Shown here: piece after piece, positions 11,808-25,200 of the stretch
Position numbering within the stretch: position 1 is the first letter of the stretch
Layout of the letters: the number at the start of each line of letters is the position of its first letter
NCBI GenBank assembly: GCA_019722365.1
Contig: JADFUC010001469.1
Span: 682,001-746,000, forward strand
DNA length: 64,000 nucleotides
DNA from: Lithospermum erythrorhizon
Lineage: Eukaryota > Streptophyta > Magnoliopsida > Boraginales > Boraginaceae
Direction of reading: 5' to 3'
Position numbers and translations under genes: made by a program
Notes under the pieces: generated by a model
What the model saw: only the letters and a program-made list of their open reading frames with translations
Told to the model about the DNA's origin: nothing
The model's database searches: none

Positions 11808-14614
11808 TGTGGTATCGATTAAGGTTTCGAATGCATGATTATCCATATGAATATGTTAAAAATGATAAATTGATCAATTATTATGGCCTAAAATATTTTG
11901 TTATCCGGATAATGTTGTGACTTATTTCATTTGAAATAGTAAATTGTCTTCGATACAATACTTAGTACATGTATTGGTACTAATAATGCATACATGAGTA
12001 TAATTGATTTTTTTCATGAATGTTTAAATTTCTTTATGATCGGTGTTGGAATGTACTTTAATATTTTCGCTGAATGATCTTGAGTACTCATTGCCATGAA
12101 TTTACGTTTTTTAGAATCTATTAAGGCAATGTCTTATGTTAATATTGATATATATCGATCCGGTTTTTATGAGCCATGAATATATTCTCTTTTCGATATT
12201 TTCTTTTCTTTTTCTTGGCACTAGTGTTTGATTTGGTTTCTAAACTTTGATTGTGCATTGTTTATTTGTCAAATTGCAATTACGTACTGGAGGGAGTATT
12301 AATTGACTGATTAAAATAATTCACTGACTTTGTCTATCCCAGCATGAAATGGATGGAACATCATGTTTTGATATTCTTGACTTTTGAGCGCAATGGTAAA
12401 TAATAAATTGATTATCAAAACGTTCAATTAACGAAATGATTAAACTGCACATTTTGAAAAAAAAATAAAGAAATATATATGAATTACATAAAGTCCATGG
12501 ACGAGTTTTAACTTTCGATTAATAAGTGGAAACGTTTGATATTATATTTATCATCTAATTAATTGATATCTAATTATGATTAATTTGTTAGTCATCAAAC
12601 CAAATTATTAAATTTGTAGATATCAAATTTAAGTATTTTTCAATTACCCATAATTATGTTTAAAAAGACTATATATTGACCTTACATTATTAAATTTATA
12701 CATAATGATTAAATGTTTGACATTATATATATATATATTGTTTTACCATATGTAACTATGTAATTTTCATTAGTAGGATTGATTATTATTTTAGATAGTA
12801 ATAGCATATCCTTTTACTACCATCTTAAGTGAATAATTCGCATTCGTCAAATGATTCGATTAATTTTGTCTATAGAAAAAAGTATTCATGTATTTGAACA
12901 ATGTTAAGGAATTTCTTCAATTATTATGTTAACTATATTTTTAATATAGTGACCCTCAATGACATGGTATATATTATTTTTATATATATACATTACTTTA
13001 TTCTTTATAATTTATATTACCAAAACTATTATGTTAGTATTTTGATGGCATATATGAGGAATCTTGAATTGAAAATTTTGCCTATCAATTTACATGTCTA
13101 ATTAGTTAACTTTTCAATTAAGAAATTAAAAGCAAATATTAGATCTTTGTGATATATTATGGTAATATGCAATTTAGTTGTTCGTAATTTGATTAAAATG
13201 CATACTTATGATAAAAATTCACCCACGATTGGATTTATCATATTACATATTATTGACTTCACGAGACTACATTATGTATCTAGAATTTATGAAAATAATT
13301 CATAATGCTTAAATTTATCACATCCATTTGTCTAAGCATGTGTATTCATATATTTAAGCTATCAAAGAAGAAAATTTTGTTAAACTATAATTTTGGATAT
13401 ATTACATTAAACAACATCATATATAATTTTAGGTTACTACCCAGGACTACCTAAAATTATGTTGTTTATATATAAAATTATTATATGTGTTATTTTAAGA
13501 CTAATTTTATCTCTAAATAGAGTTAATTTACCTTTAATCCATTCCTCAATGGATACATCCATTGTGAAACTTGATGGAACCAACTTCTCATAATGAAAAG
13601 AGTAAGTTGAGTTTTTCTTGGAGGGATTAAAGTAGGCTGAAACAAGCTTCTATGCAATAACATTCATGAAATCATTACTATCTTCGATTTCAATGAAAGC
13701 ATAGTAGACCCATGAATATACCTCTAGTTCAGTGGGAGCAAGTTCATATATTTAATTATGTTTATTGATGATATTTTATTGTCTAGTAACAACCTTGATT
13801 TATTACGTGAAACTAATGTTTATCTCTCAAAGAACTTTGAAATGAATGTTATGGATGAGACTACCCATGCTTGGTCAGTAAGCTGTATTCCATGACAGAT
13901 CACAAGGACTTATATTATTGGTCTCAGAAAGCATATATTGACAGTCTTTGAGAGACATATCAAAAATCAAAGAATTATATGTTCACATATCGAATATCGA
14001 GTCACCTCGTTATTTTAATTCAGAACTTGCTAGATGTCTTGACACTCGAATTCGCACTCTTGGTTATATGTATCCCTCATGTAGAAGTGCAATATCACGG
14101 AGAAACTAAGAACTTGCGTTTCCCTCCCGATCATTATTAACATGCCGGATCCCAAGCAGGAAGCATGATAGGATAACTAAAGGTTCAAAACACATGGACC
14201 TTAAATACCTAATCTTAGTAAGATGTTAAACTAAAGAAATTGTTGTTAATAAGTACAACCATTGTTGAGCTCTTAACTAAATTTTAACATCTTTCATTTT
14301 ACGACCCCATGAAATATGTATATATAATGCTTAAAATAATAATAATGAAATAATTAACAAAATTATTTTTACAAGACATAGCAGTGACCATTATGTTGCT
14401 CTTTGCCTGACTTACATGAAAATTATCAATGTTGTAGTACATGGGGAAGTAAACACATTTTACAAAATGATTTGTGCACGACATCACTCCCATTGGCAAC
14501 CGATTAGTCAAGTCAACGCCAGTAACTACATGAGCAGTGATTTGCATATCAGCCTTGTGTATGTTATTAATATGAAAATTATAATAGATCATACATAAAC
14601 CAAGAGTGGGAGAA

Positions 14615-15034
14615 TGGCAAGAATTATGGTAATTCAGAAACCATTCAAATTCTTTCCCATTAAGATGGTCATTAGTAGGATGATTAATTTTTATATTAAT
14701 TAGCAAATTATTACAAATCTTGATTTTATTAGCTTTGATGGAAAGTTAATATTAAGTTAAATTAAATTTGTATGACCTATTTCCATCTAAAGGTTATATG
14801 AAACGATAATCGTTATTATGTCACGTAAAGTAAGGTTTATAGACAAAAGGAGAAATATTTAACTTATTTGATCTATTTCTTGGTAAGGACAACCTCTCGG
14901 TATGAATCGATTCATTCCCCAATTGTATGCTAGATTTAGGTATGTCAATCTGATTATGTTATATTTTACATATGTGTGATAATCATGTAATTCAAGATTT
15001 TAGGATTATGATATGTTTAAATGATTATTTAACA
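14615..15034 (+). repeat. 3' LTR of the copia element
   Basis: Starts TGGCAAGAATTATGG directly after the polypurine tract and ends TTTAACA, followed by the TCCTC duplication. It is about 65 bp shorter than the 5' LTR through several small indels around its middle, so insertion is not recent. Confidence 0.85.
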
Positions 15035-15039
15035 TCCTC

Positions 15040-17683
15040 TATTCAGTTATACATGTAATAATTGGTGATTTATGACGAATATCGGTAATCGATTCTTAAC
15101 CTTGTATGGCATTAGGGGGAAGGAATTTATAGCAATAAATAAATTGATATCTTGTGTATCGCTATTTGAAGAACTTTTGGAATTAAAAGGTTATCCATCA
15201 TTTTGTGAACTTGACTACTTGTTGATTAGCGTTAGTGCAATCCTACATTGTCTCCATTGTTGCCTCTATTGGCGAACAAAATGGGCCGACTTGGATTTTG
15301 TAGTTGCAAAGAAGGGGGAAAGAAAGATGGCTCGGAAAAAGAAATAGATGATTCTTTTTATATTAGTTTTACTGCGAGATTGTAGAATCGTCTACTCCTT
15401 TATGAGTTTCATTTTGATCCCACTTCAATGTTCTAATGAGCATGAGGCAACAGGTATTTTCTTTGTTGAGTATTGTGTACACAAATTTAATGAAATCAGG
15501 GGTTTTTACTTAATCCTTATTTTGTACGCGTCTAACAACAAATCATGGTGGCCCCCTCAATCTTTTGTCCATTGAAAGAAAGCAGATTTACTTGCAATCG
15601 CTATATATAGAAATAATACGAAGATCTATCTATTAACAGAGCTGTATGTGGATGGAGTTTAGTTTACTTATTATGTCAATATTGACATATCTGCATACAA
15701 CCCACATGCCACTTCATTTGTTTTTTGCTTACACACTAATATTTTTATTTATTTTAACTATAAAAATTACTATTCACGATATTGATTCGATTTGTTGACA
15801 TTTTTTGTTTTTTGTCAACTTTTGACTACGTGTTAATTTTCCATTGAATCTAATTAATTTTTATCTACAAATAAAATGTTTTAATTTTTCGAAAATTGAG
15901 AAACTTTTTGAAACTTTTGCGATGAATTCTCATTAACCGATAATAAATAATATGATCATATGAGATCTTGTTAGATTAAGTTTTGATATATGTTTTTGAT
16001 ATAATTTTTTCATAATTTTTATAAGTGTAAATTAGAGATATTATTTCGTTTTTAAGTGGGTAATGTAGGCCAGGTGAAAAATTAAAAATATAGGCTATGA
16101 TTTAGGGATGGAGAAAGTAATTAATGATCGAGGTTAACAAGCATAAAAACAAAAAAATTAATTAATTAAAAATAATTGGAGGAGTATCATCTAACATATT
16201 TTCTGAGTAGTTAATCAACTAGTGTTGCATTTCATGCAGAAAGGGCGACTCTTCGAGCTTACAAAATCCTTAGCACTATTCTCCATTATATTGTTCGTCG
16301 TCACTTGGCTAGCTATAAGTTAATAGGATCTATAGGAAAGGAATCAAATCAAAATAGAGAATTTTGCAAATGACAGTAAGAAATAGAAATAATAAAATAT
16401 AGGCTTTGCTTGCTTGTATAAACTCAACATTTTAAAAAAAAAACATGTCATCTTCGTTGAAAATCGTTGGTACTTAGAATGAAGTCTATACAAATTATAC
16501 AAATGTGAGGTGAACATATCCGGATTTTATCTTTCAATAGGTATCTCAATTGGAGGTATACTAGTTTTTAAAAATATAATTAACTTTTAATTTTACATAA
16601 TCAATTAAATGTTAATATATAGGGAGTGATGGTCATGTAACATTAATTGAATTAGGAAGTATGTCAGATAATTCCATGCGATATATAATGGTCTCGAACG
16701 CACCCGAAACCATATCTTGAAGTAGAGAAGTTTATAGTAATAACAAGAAATCATTATTAGTATTTGTTTGAAAGATATGAGAGCAGTTATATGAATTTAC
16801 TTTTATATCATAACTCCATATAAAAAATTCTTCCAATTTTGGTTGGTTAATTTTATAGGATCTTGATACTCTTGTTGTATTCCAGATCATGAGATTTGCA
16901 ATGTGGGGTCAAGATAGTGAGAAGGCAGTGTTAGTCACATTACCAAAGGAAACGCCAAAATGCTATCGGGAACTGCTTTCCTGTCGACACTATAAAAGAC
17001 AACTATCAAATGGACCATATCATAAAATTTATCTGTTAAAAGCACTCAATTGCAAAAAACAATCTCAACAAGTGTCCATTTGCAATAAAATCTGCTTTTG
17101 CAGAGTTAATTGTAGATATAATTGTTGATATATATAGTCCCACTTAGATATCATGTTGTTACACTTTCATCCTCTACATACGGTGACGACAATATAGAAG
17201 TTTTGTTCTTGATAATATGTAAATGTTGTATATTTATCCATAAATATGACAAATAATATTACATATTTATTCATGTTCTTAACGATATTTGTAAAAATGA
17301 ATGTATAATATTTATCACATTTAACGAGACTAAACTGTTATATTGTTACTATCAGGAACGAAAGTACAACAACATCATATATATAGTAGGACTATAACCA
17401 TAGTTATCTCTGCTTTTGTACGCACCTTTGTTTGTACTTAATGTTAGGGACATTTTTTAGAGGGAGGTCGATTGATCTATAAAGATTCCGAGTTTAGTTG
17501 TCATGGTTCATCCACTGAGCGGCCTCTTTGGCTTTTCCTTTATCATAACTCTCCAACTTATTCATATCTCTCCTAGACACCCTTTTTAATTCCATTATTT
17601 TGTTTACCGTTTCTGTTTAACCTATAGTGATCACCAATTCAATTAACAAAAAATAGAGTATTTGGAGTTTAGTAGTATCACAC
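15040..17683. other. Intergenic region upstream of GA20ox
   Basis: A 2.6-kb AT-rich stretch. Short open frames (about 15072-15347 and 16889-17128) show no recognisable protein features or splice context and I do not call them genes. The last several hundred bases should contain the GA20ox promoter and 5' UTR. No clear regulatory motif stands out beyond general AT-rich TATA-like runs near 17375-17390. Confidence 0.5.
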
Positions 17684-19985
17684 ATGCATGCAATGGCTAT
17701 TGCTAGTACTACTAACTCATCACCCATGAATTCTCAAAAAGAAACATTCGTTTTCGATGCATCCGTGTTAAAACACGAACATAATATACCTACACAATTT
17801 ATATGGCCAGACCACGAGAAGCCTAGTCAGAGCGTCGAAGAGCTGAATGTTCCATTGATCGACTTTGGAGGGTTTCTCTCGGGAGACCCTATTGAAGCGA
17901 AGAAAGCATCCTCATTAGTTGGTGAAGCTTGTAAGAAACATGGATTTTTTCTTGTAGTCAATCATGGGGTTGAGGATAGTTTGATAAGAGATGCTCATCG
18001 TTACATGGACTTGTTTTTTGAACTTCCTTTTCATGAGAAGCAAAGGGCTCAAAGAAAAATTGGTGAGTCTTGTGGCTATGCTAGTAGCTTCACTGGGAGG
18101 TTTTCTTCTAAGCTTCCATGGAAAGAAACCCTTTCTTTTCAATACTCTGCAAAGGAAAGCTCGTCACACATTGTTGAGGATTATTTTAGGAAGACAATGG
18201 GTGAAGACTTTTCAATGCTTGGGTAAGTGATTCTATGTTTTATTTCAAACAATTTGACTTCATACAAAAACATTTGTATTATGTGTTGACTTGAATATAT
18301 TTGATTCTTCACCTTCAAGCATGTAACAATATTTTGTGTGGTGGACTTAAAAAGGTAGGATAACTCTTTATATTATGCATTAGTATTACTTCATTCTAAA
18401 CAGATTTTTTTTTAAACAAATTTTATCATTTAAATTCATTCCATCCTGATTGTATTATCTTCTTTCTCTTGGTATGCACTTAATTAATAAATAGGAAGAC
18501 ATATCAAGAATATTGCAATGCAATGAGCAAACTTTCACTAGGGATCATGGAGCTATTGGGAATGAGCCTTGGACTAAGCACAAGAGACTATTTTAGAGAG
18601 TTCTTTGAAGGGAATGAATCAATTATGAGGCTGAATTATTATCCACCATGCCAAAAACCAGACATGACTTTAGGAACAGGGCCTCATTGTGATCCCACAT
18701 CTTTAACAATCCTTCATCAAGACACTGTTGGTGGTCTTCAAGTGTTTGTTGACGATGAATGGCGTTCCATTACTCCAAACATTGGTTCTTTTGTTGTTAA
18801 CATAGGTGACACCTTCATGGTAAGTACTCCGTCCCTCCATCCCATGGATGTAAATTGTCTAGTTTTAACTTTTTCGAAAATTTAAAAAATAACATTTTAA
18901 TTAAAACTATGAGTTAATTCCTTGAGGCAGATTTGTTTGTTCTGTTTAACTTTATTTGATCCTTTGCTATAATACCAAAAAGGTTAGAAGGAATGTTAGA
19001 AATTGTCAATTCGATTTCATACTATTAAATTTTGTGCTAAGTTAATAAATGGAACATTAAATAAAATCAAGAAGACATGTTACATATATCACGAGAAATT
19101 TTGGAGAATGAATATCAAACTTGTAGGCGGTTTATTAGTTATATAACACATTATATTTTATTTGAAAAATTAACACCTCCTAAACTATATATTATCCACT
19201 AAGCTAGTTTTCATTATTTAGAGGTTAGGTGCTCATAAAATTTTATATGGTAGTATTAAAAGTATGCTTAGTAATTCTATCATTAGGATAATATAAAATC
19301 AAATTATGATATTGTCATGGTTAATCACCAACAATCACAACAAGTCAACAACACAATTGAAATAATTTGAGGTACATAAATAAAGCTAGAATGAACATAC
19401 ACATCTAAAACAAAAAAATTGCACATGCATATATGTCCTCTTTGATAAGATTCCTGGCCTTTTGTTTGCCTTTTCATGTACTGAAATTCTTAAATTAGCA
19501 CATATGTGTTTTGTCATTTGTTACACATTTGGAATGATTGAGGTATTGAAACCCACATAATTCAAAGTTTTCATAATGGTATACATACATATATAGTAAC
19601 ATTTTCCATTTGATATTCCAAGTGCCTGCCCTGCGGGCATAAATGCAGTTTCAAAATTTACAGACCCACGAACTAACCTTTTGCATTTTGAATTATTTTC
19701 AGTTTTAAACGAATAATTGTAATTGTGTAGGCACTATCAAATGGAAGATACAAAAGTTGTTTGCACAGAGCAGTTGTAAACAACATGACTCCTAGGAAAT
19801 CACTGGCTTTCTTTCTTTGTCCAAACAAAGATAAGGTAGTGTGCCCACCAAATGAATTGGTGGACTCCAATAACCCAAGAATATATCCAGATTTCAAGTG
19901 GGAGGCATTGCTTGAGTTCACTCAGAAGCATTACAGAGCTGATATGAACACACTGAAAACCTTCTCCCACTGGCTTCAATCATGA
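17684..19985 (+). CDS. GA20ox: Gibberellin 20-oxidase (2-oxoglutarate/Fe(II) dioxygenase)
   Basis: Cytosolic dioxygenase that oxidises C-20 of GA12 and GA53 to give GA9 and GA20, often the rate-limiting step of gibberellin synthesis. Exons: 17684-18222, 18495-18819, 19731-19985, all GT/AG, joining to 372 codons plus stop. The length and the two-intron layout are usual for the family. Visible hallmarks are 'FIWPDHEKP' near residue 40, 'LPWKET' near 146, 'NYYPPCQKP' near 228, iron ligands H244, D246 and H300 (in 'GPHCDPT' and 'CLHRAV'), and 2-oxoglutarate-binding R310 and S312 in 'PRKSLAFF'. The first ATG is used. A second in-frame ATG lies nine bases on. Nothing is truncated. GA20ox genes are typically under feedback control by gibberellin, but I see no specific element here. 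Which paralogue it is cannot be told. Confidence 0.96.
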
Positions 19986-21830
19986 TCTTCAACTTCTACA
20001 AGATGTATGCCTGATGAGAGGTAGAAAGCAAGCTTGGGAATGGTTAAGTTTTTGTATATTATCAACAATCTTGAATGTAGTTTTGAGGATATCAAAGAAT
20101 GAATTGTCTCAAATTAGATAGAAATCATCAATTTTGAGTAATAATAATGAGAAATTCAAGACTTTAATGTGTAATTTTGTAGTAACTTATTATAAATTAA
20201 AATGTGTGGTTTTTCACTAATAATATCAATTGTTAGATATTGTCAAAAATAACATAAAAATTATAATCTAGAAATGGGTGTCTGAGACAGTAATAAAAAG
20301 CGATTAATAATTGTTTCATATGATTTTGTTTGTAAATTTGTTGGTTAATATTGGTTTGATTATAAAATTTAATTTTGATTTTCAAAATTTATGTAAAAGG
20401 TTGCAATAATCTTTTTTACTCCCCACTCGTTTTTCTTGTGTCACAGCATTTTTACGTTAATTAAAAAGTAATTAAATGAAATACATTTACCTATATATCC
20501 TAATCAATAACTTCAAAACAACAATTAATAAATGTAACTTTTGAATATACTAGTAAAAGTATTTATACTTCAAATATTTAAACTAAGATAATAAATAAAG
20601 TAATTAATTACTTACATAAATTTATAAATTATATTTTTAATTTATATTATAAAGTGATTTGTTAAATAGTTGTTATATGACCCCCATACTCATTTTTAAT
20701 CTCAGTAGTAAAACATTAGAGGCGTTTCGTTTTGGTAAAGTTTGGGACAATTTTAGAATTTAACTCACGGACTCAACTTTTCCTCCACATTTTTGAGGTA
20801 AATAGGAATCAATTTAAGGATTTCCATCTTTGGAAAACACCCCTATCAATTAGAGATGGAGGGAATAATAAATTTAAAAAGTTTTGTTAATAAAAATACT
20901 TCTTAACCGTTTCAAGGTTTAATAAAGAAGGCGCGTTGTATAATTTTATTTATTATTAGAAATATCACCTATCTATTTTAATAAAAAAATGCGCTTTATG
21001 TTATTTTATTTATTGTTAGAAAATATCACTTTTCAATTGATTAGTAGTATAAATTATTATTCATAGTTCTACTATTTAATTTTATTTATGTATTCATTTT
21101 TAACATATTTTTAATTGACGATTGACTTCAATAATATTTTGCACAAAACTAAAAATAATATCAAGATTTTTATGAAATTCTCTCAATTTTAGCACAAAAA
21201 CGACCAAGAGGCATGGCATTAGATAATAACTTTACAATAAGATGTGAAATCTTTCGAAATGAATTATATTGAAAATCAATGAAATAAAGATGACATATCT
21301 CTTTTAAAAACTATATATTGTGCAATAATTTTTAATAAAAGTTAAACCTCAAATGAGTATATATGTGATTAATAAGTACTTGATATGGAAAGTTTTAAAA
21401 TTTTTGACATAAATGAAAAATTTAATATAAAAGGTCACAAAGTTATTCAAATAGAAGATGAAGTACCGATTATCAAATGCCCGTCAATAAAGTAGATTAT
21501 ATACCTATAATAGCACATATTCATCACGTGTATTTTTTAGATCGTATGTCGATGAATTATATTTACATTATAGAGTGAAAACTAATAAGTATTATTATGA
21601 CAACATATACTCTTATTTAGTTTACTAATAACTAATCAATACAAAATAGTGAAGAAGATTGAAATTTTTTTTTAATTTCTTTTCATATATTGAATTCAAC
21701 TCCTAATTAATTATTGCATCGATATTTTATAGATAAATATATTTACATTTAAAAGCGTAAAAGCCCAACGTATTATATATATTATAATAATAAAAAATTA
21801 AATTTCTAAAATAAAATAATAGAGCTATTA

Positions 21831-22088
21831 CTTTCTCCATTCCAAAATGATTGACATACTTGATTTTAAGTACTCCAAATTGACAAACTTTACGCCTTCG
21901 TTGATAAACATAATTTTGATTTGAATAAAATTTAATATTAATATTAAAAGTACATTGAAAATATTGTCATTTGATAATTTTCACCAAATATATATTATAA
22001 AGCGAAATAAAAATATTTGAATTTAACATTTAATCGTTAGAAAAAGTCAAATTTTTAAACCTTGACAATCTATTAAAGATGGTTGGAG
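21831..22088. mobile_element. Possible degenerate Stowaway-like MITE
   Basis: Begins 'ctttctccattccaaaatga' after a TA and ends '...attaaagatggttggag' before TA. The ends are only imperfect inverted repeats. The size (about 260 bp), AT content and TA flanks suit a Stowaway-type element, but the match is weak. Confidence 0.35.
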
Positions 22089-22667
22089 TATTAGATATGT
22101 AGCTTATTACTTTTTATTTTGATTGTTGAAATGTAAGACAAAAAAATCACATAATAATTTAGATATATATTCTTTAATAATAATTTTTTGGATTAGAAAA
22201 ATTATTTTTCAATTTATAATTGAATAATTATCATACAAAAAAAATTTAGTATGAGTAGACTAATTCATTGCATTAAAATGAAATTTACTTATTGTTATGA
22301 TAAAATTAAAAAAATCAAAGACAATATTATATCAAACACTTTTTATACGTTGATAAAGATGTTGAGTATTTTTTATATAATGGGACGAAGATGTTGATAA
22401 TGAATATATGATAAATTAACATATTTTTCCACTAATAGAAAAACAAGCCCATAATAAGGAGATAATATAGTAATTAGTAATTGTGAAAAGGGAATAAACA
22501 CAACTTCGCTTTTATAAGTAGGGAGATTAAGAAGTAGAGACTTAAAAGGAAAAGCCCAATAAGCATTCATTTAGATTAAAGTGACAACTATTTCAAAACA
22601 AAAATAAAATTGCTAGTATGTTAAGTAAAAACCGGAGGGTATTAAACATAGCTAGAATGGCGTTGTC

Positions 22668-22745
22668 ATGTATATACATTTATACATATCTATATATACA
22701 TATCTATATCTATCTATTCTATATATATCTATCTATACATATATA
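22668..22745. repeat. AT-rich microsatellite (tatc/tata)
   Basis: A run of interleaved 'tatatacatatctata' and 'tatctatct' units. Simple-sequence repeat with no other signal. Confidence 0.8.
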
Positions 22746-23099
22746 AAAATACGAGTTCACTTTTCTTATTTTTGATTAGCCTATAATATAGAGTTCATTT
22801 ACAAATACAAATCCTATAATATAGGTTATTAATTGTCGATCAATTATTTGAGGATGGACATTTTAGCGAATCAAAAGGACAACATTAACTGATTTCATAT
22901 TATCGAAAAAATAAAATAATTGTGTGGTTGAGTTTTTAAATAATCATGATATTAATTATAAAAACTTCACACATTTATCTTTGAGCAATTTCATAATTAA
23001 TTACGGATAAAATAGGACACTTATATGATTTCATAATTATTTTCTTTTAACTATGCATAATAGTTCTTAATTTAGCAATAAAATTGTTAAAAGAAGATA

Positions 23100-23940
23100 C
23101 CAAATGAATTAACATTGACTTGTTTAATATACTTATAGGCGTGGAGGATGAAGTGGTGAGAGCTTTTCTTAGCGAGGCGGATTCCTCAAAAATTATAAAA
23201 TAGTAAAATTCCGGAATCGGTGTAGTTTGGCCCGAAGATAAGTACGACTTACCATTATGCGTACGTGAGTCTAGAGACCATCTGAAGGACCAAGCGACTA
23301 TTAGCAACCGGAGCACCAACATTTTTGAGTTGATCAGCAAGGTTTTTGAGACGTTGACAATGGCCAGAGCCGGAGAGGAAAATTAGCCATGTTGGTCTTT
23401 GAAACTCTTTGTTCAACGTAGCAGTGCGTGAACTTTTCGTTATTAGGAAAATATTGTCGCGATTACAGGCGTGTCCCTATTCAGCGGTAAGGCAGGGTTC
23501 AATAATGGTGTGTAGAAGATCACTTTAGAAATTTGTAGCATAAATCACTTGAGAACGCAGTTTTAACGTCCCAGGTAGCCCCGATCACTCATTATAACTA
23601 TCAGAAGCGGTAGAATCTTGATTAGGGAGAATGTGTTTAATCACCTTGGATGAGCGACAGTGTATTTGAAATAATTCCGCCCATGTGGAATAAAGTACGT
23701 TTTCCATCTCAAGTGTGACGGGGATGTGAGTGAATATTAGAAATTGCCATTGCGGGGTGTAGTTTATTATTGGTAGGGGGTGTTGGGGGATTGTTTTCAG
23801 AGGATGATGAGGGAGTGAGGGTGGATTTGTTGGAGGGTGTTTGTACGTCTTCCATTTGTCGGCAGTAGGATGACTTTTTTTATTGGAGGAGAAATTGTAT
23901 GACTTAGATGGAGGAGAAATTTGTTGATTGGAAGACAAGA
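23100..23940 (-). pseudogene. Copia-type retrotransposon gag relic
   Basis: On the minus strand a Pro/Ser-rich start ('SPPSKSYNF') leads to 'WAELFQIHCRSSKVIKHI' (about 23620-23690), which resembles the plant copia gag segment that follows 'Y..W..LF.IH'. Further along, in shifted frames, are 'SGHCQRLKNLADQLKNVGAP' and 'NSRLVLQMVSRLTHA' (about 23260-23365), the classic gag motif of plant RE-type elements, and then 'LAKKSSHH'. Several stops and frameshifts interrupt it. I found no LTRs or pol around it, so it is a fragment. Confidence 0.75.
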
Positions 23941-25049
23941 GTTAGCAATAGAATGACTTTCGGCGGCAGCGGCTTGAGGAATAAAGAGAGAAATTTTAAT
24001 AGGATTAAAGATCTTTAGCCTCGATTTAAGATTATATTGAATGAATGGTGTTTATAATATTGTATAGTGGCTATATATATCTGTTGGAAATTTTATTATA
24101 AAAGCCGCAATAAAATTTGTCGATATAAACTAATATGATAAATATCGGCCAGCGTATCATCTGACATGTATAGGCGCTATTAAGCAACATGTATCGTCAC
24201 TCATTCCTAATTCATTCATAGTTTATTTTCATTAAGGCTCGACCAAAAAAAATGAACTAACATGTTTCTCTATCTGAACATATATAACTAGTAGTCAGAT
24301 CACTATTTTTTACCCCCAAAAAACTAGTGATCAGTATTGTGACATATATTGAAATTATTTGTAGAATCAAAGAGGATAAACGTGCATGGCCTCGGCGAGA
24401 GATTTGGAATGTTATTCTTCTTCAAGTTTTTTGTTTTCATCAATAGGATGGACTATTTATTTGCGATTATATATCAAATTTGGACTGTTATGATGACAAT
24501 ATATAAGAAGCATACACTTCATTATTATATTTTCAAATTTCAAAAGGACCATATAACTTGTACTGACGTATGATTTGTTTAAGCATGATGGTGCTAACAA
24601 TCTTCCCAAAATATTATAAACACATAATATAATGCATCTATTCGAAACACGTAAACAGAGACAAATAAACAAAAATTAGAGATGGTTCATTGAGGTGCGA
24701 GTCCCCGTCTCTACAATAACCTCACTACTCCCTGCCTCTCTTCATACATCATTAGCCCACTTTGGGGGTATTCTAATAACAAATGGAAATCCAAGTATTA
24801 TGTACAGGAGTATCATGACACATAGGACATTATTTATCTGATCCAAGTAATATTATTAAGTAAAATTTCTAGGCTACTCTAATCATAACGCGATAATATA
24901 GTAAGCGTTATAAGATGTGTCCATCATGTCCATAGCAAGTAAAATATGTTTGATAAATTAATAAATAAATTTCAAAGAATCGAAATTACTGGAAAAATAA
25001 TGAGTAAATAGCCGCCAAGGTCAAAAGAATCCCATAATATCAATATTTC
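23941..25049. other. Intergenic gap between gag relic and MULE
   Basis: AT-rich sequence with no supported gene. Short open frames on both strands at about 24349-24672 overlap each other and have no recognisable content. Confidence 0.45.
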
Positions 25050-25200
25050 GAGAAATTTGGTAAGCAATCGAGGAAAATGTTACAAAAATAACACCGCTTC
25101 TTTTTTTTTGGGATAAAATAACACACCCTCCGTGAAAAATCAAAATCCTGCTTAAATGTCGTAAATCAGAAATCATGCTTTCTCCTTTCCCTCTTCCATT
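25050..25200 (+). repeat. Left terminal inverted repeat of the MULE
   Basis: Pairs with about 28830-28975 on the opposite strand. The strongest block is 'ggaaaatgttacaaaaataa' at 25072-25091. Confidence 0.75.

Larger units (their letters stand above)
11315..15039 (+). mobile_element. Ty1/copia-type LTR retrotransposon, internally deleted and decayed
   Basis: Two direct repeats (about 11320-11807 and 14615-15034) begin TG and the downstream one ends CA. The element is flanked by identical 5-bp target duplications TCCTC at 11315-11319 and 15035-15039. Just inside the first repeat, 'tggtatcgatta' (11810) resembles the initiator-Met tRNA primer-binding site. Just before the second, 'aagagtgggagaa' is a copia-like polypurine tract. 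Internal relics in plus orientation are a gag start ('MDTSIVKLDGTNFS', about 13552), an RT piece ('FIDDILLSSNNLDLLRE' and 'LSKNFEMNVMDET', about 13760-13860; then 'FHDRSQG', 'SQKAYID') and an RNase H end ('SKHMDLKYL', about 14183). Integrase and most of RT are absent and stops are frequent, so it is not autonomous. Confidence 0.88.
19986..23099. other. Gene-free AT-rich intergenic tract
   Basis: Contains the GA20ox 3' UTR, then very AT-rich DNA without a supported coding region. A possible small terminal-inverted-repeat element lies at 21831-22088 and an AT microsatellite at about 22668-22745. Short 'gatggagggaataat' and 'tactccccactcg' motifs near 20405 and 20857 hint at further decayed Stowaway-like ends. 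Confidence 0.5.

Noticed and set aside
15072..15347. 91-codon open frame in the GA20ox upstream region
   Set aside because: Genuine ATG but no homology by eye, low-complexity composition and no promoter or splice context.
16889..17128. 79-codon open frame before GA20ox
   Set aside because: No recognisable domain; cysteine and lysine content looks random, and the gene immediately downstream explains any promoter-like signal.
22373..22570. Short minus-strand open frame
   Set aside because: AT-rich, hydrophobic by composition, no family match.
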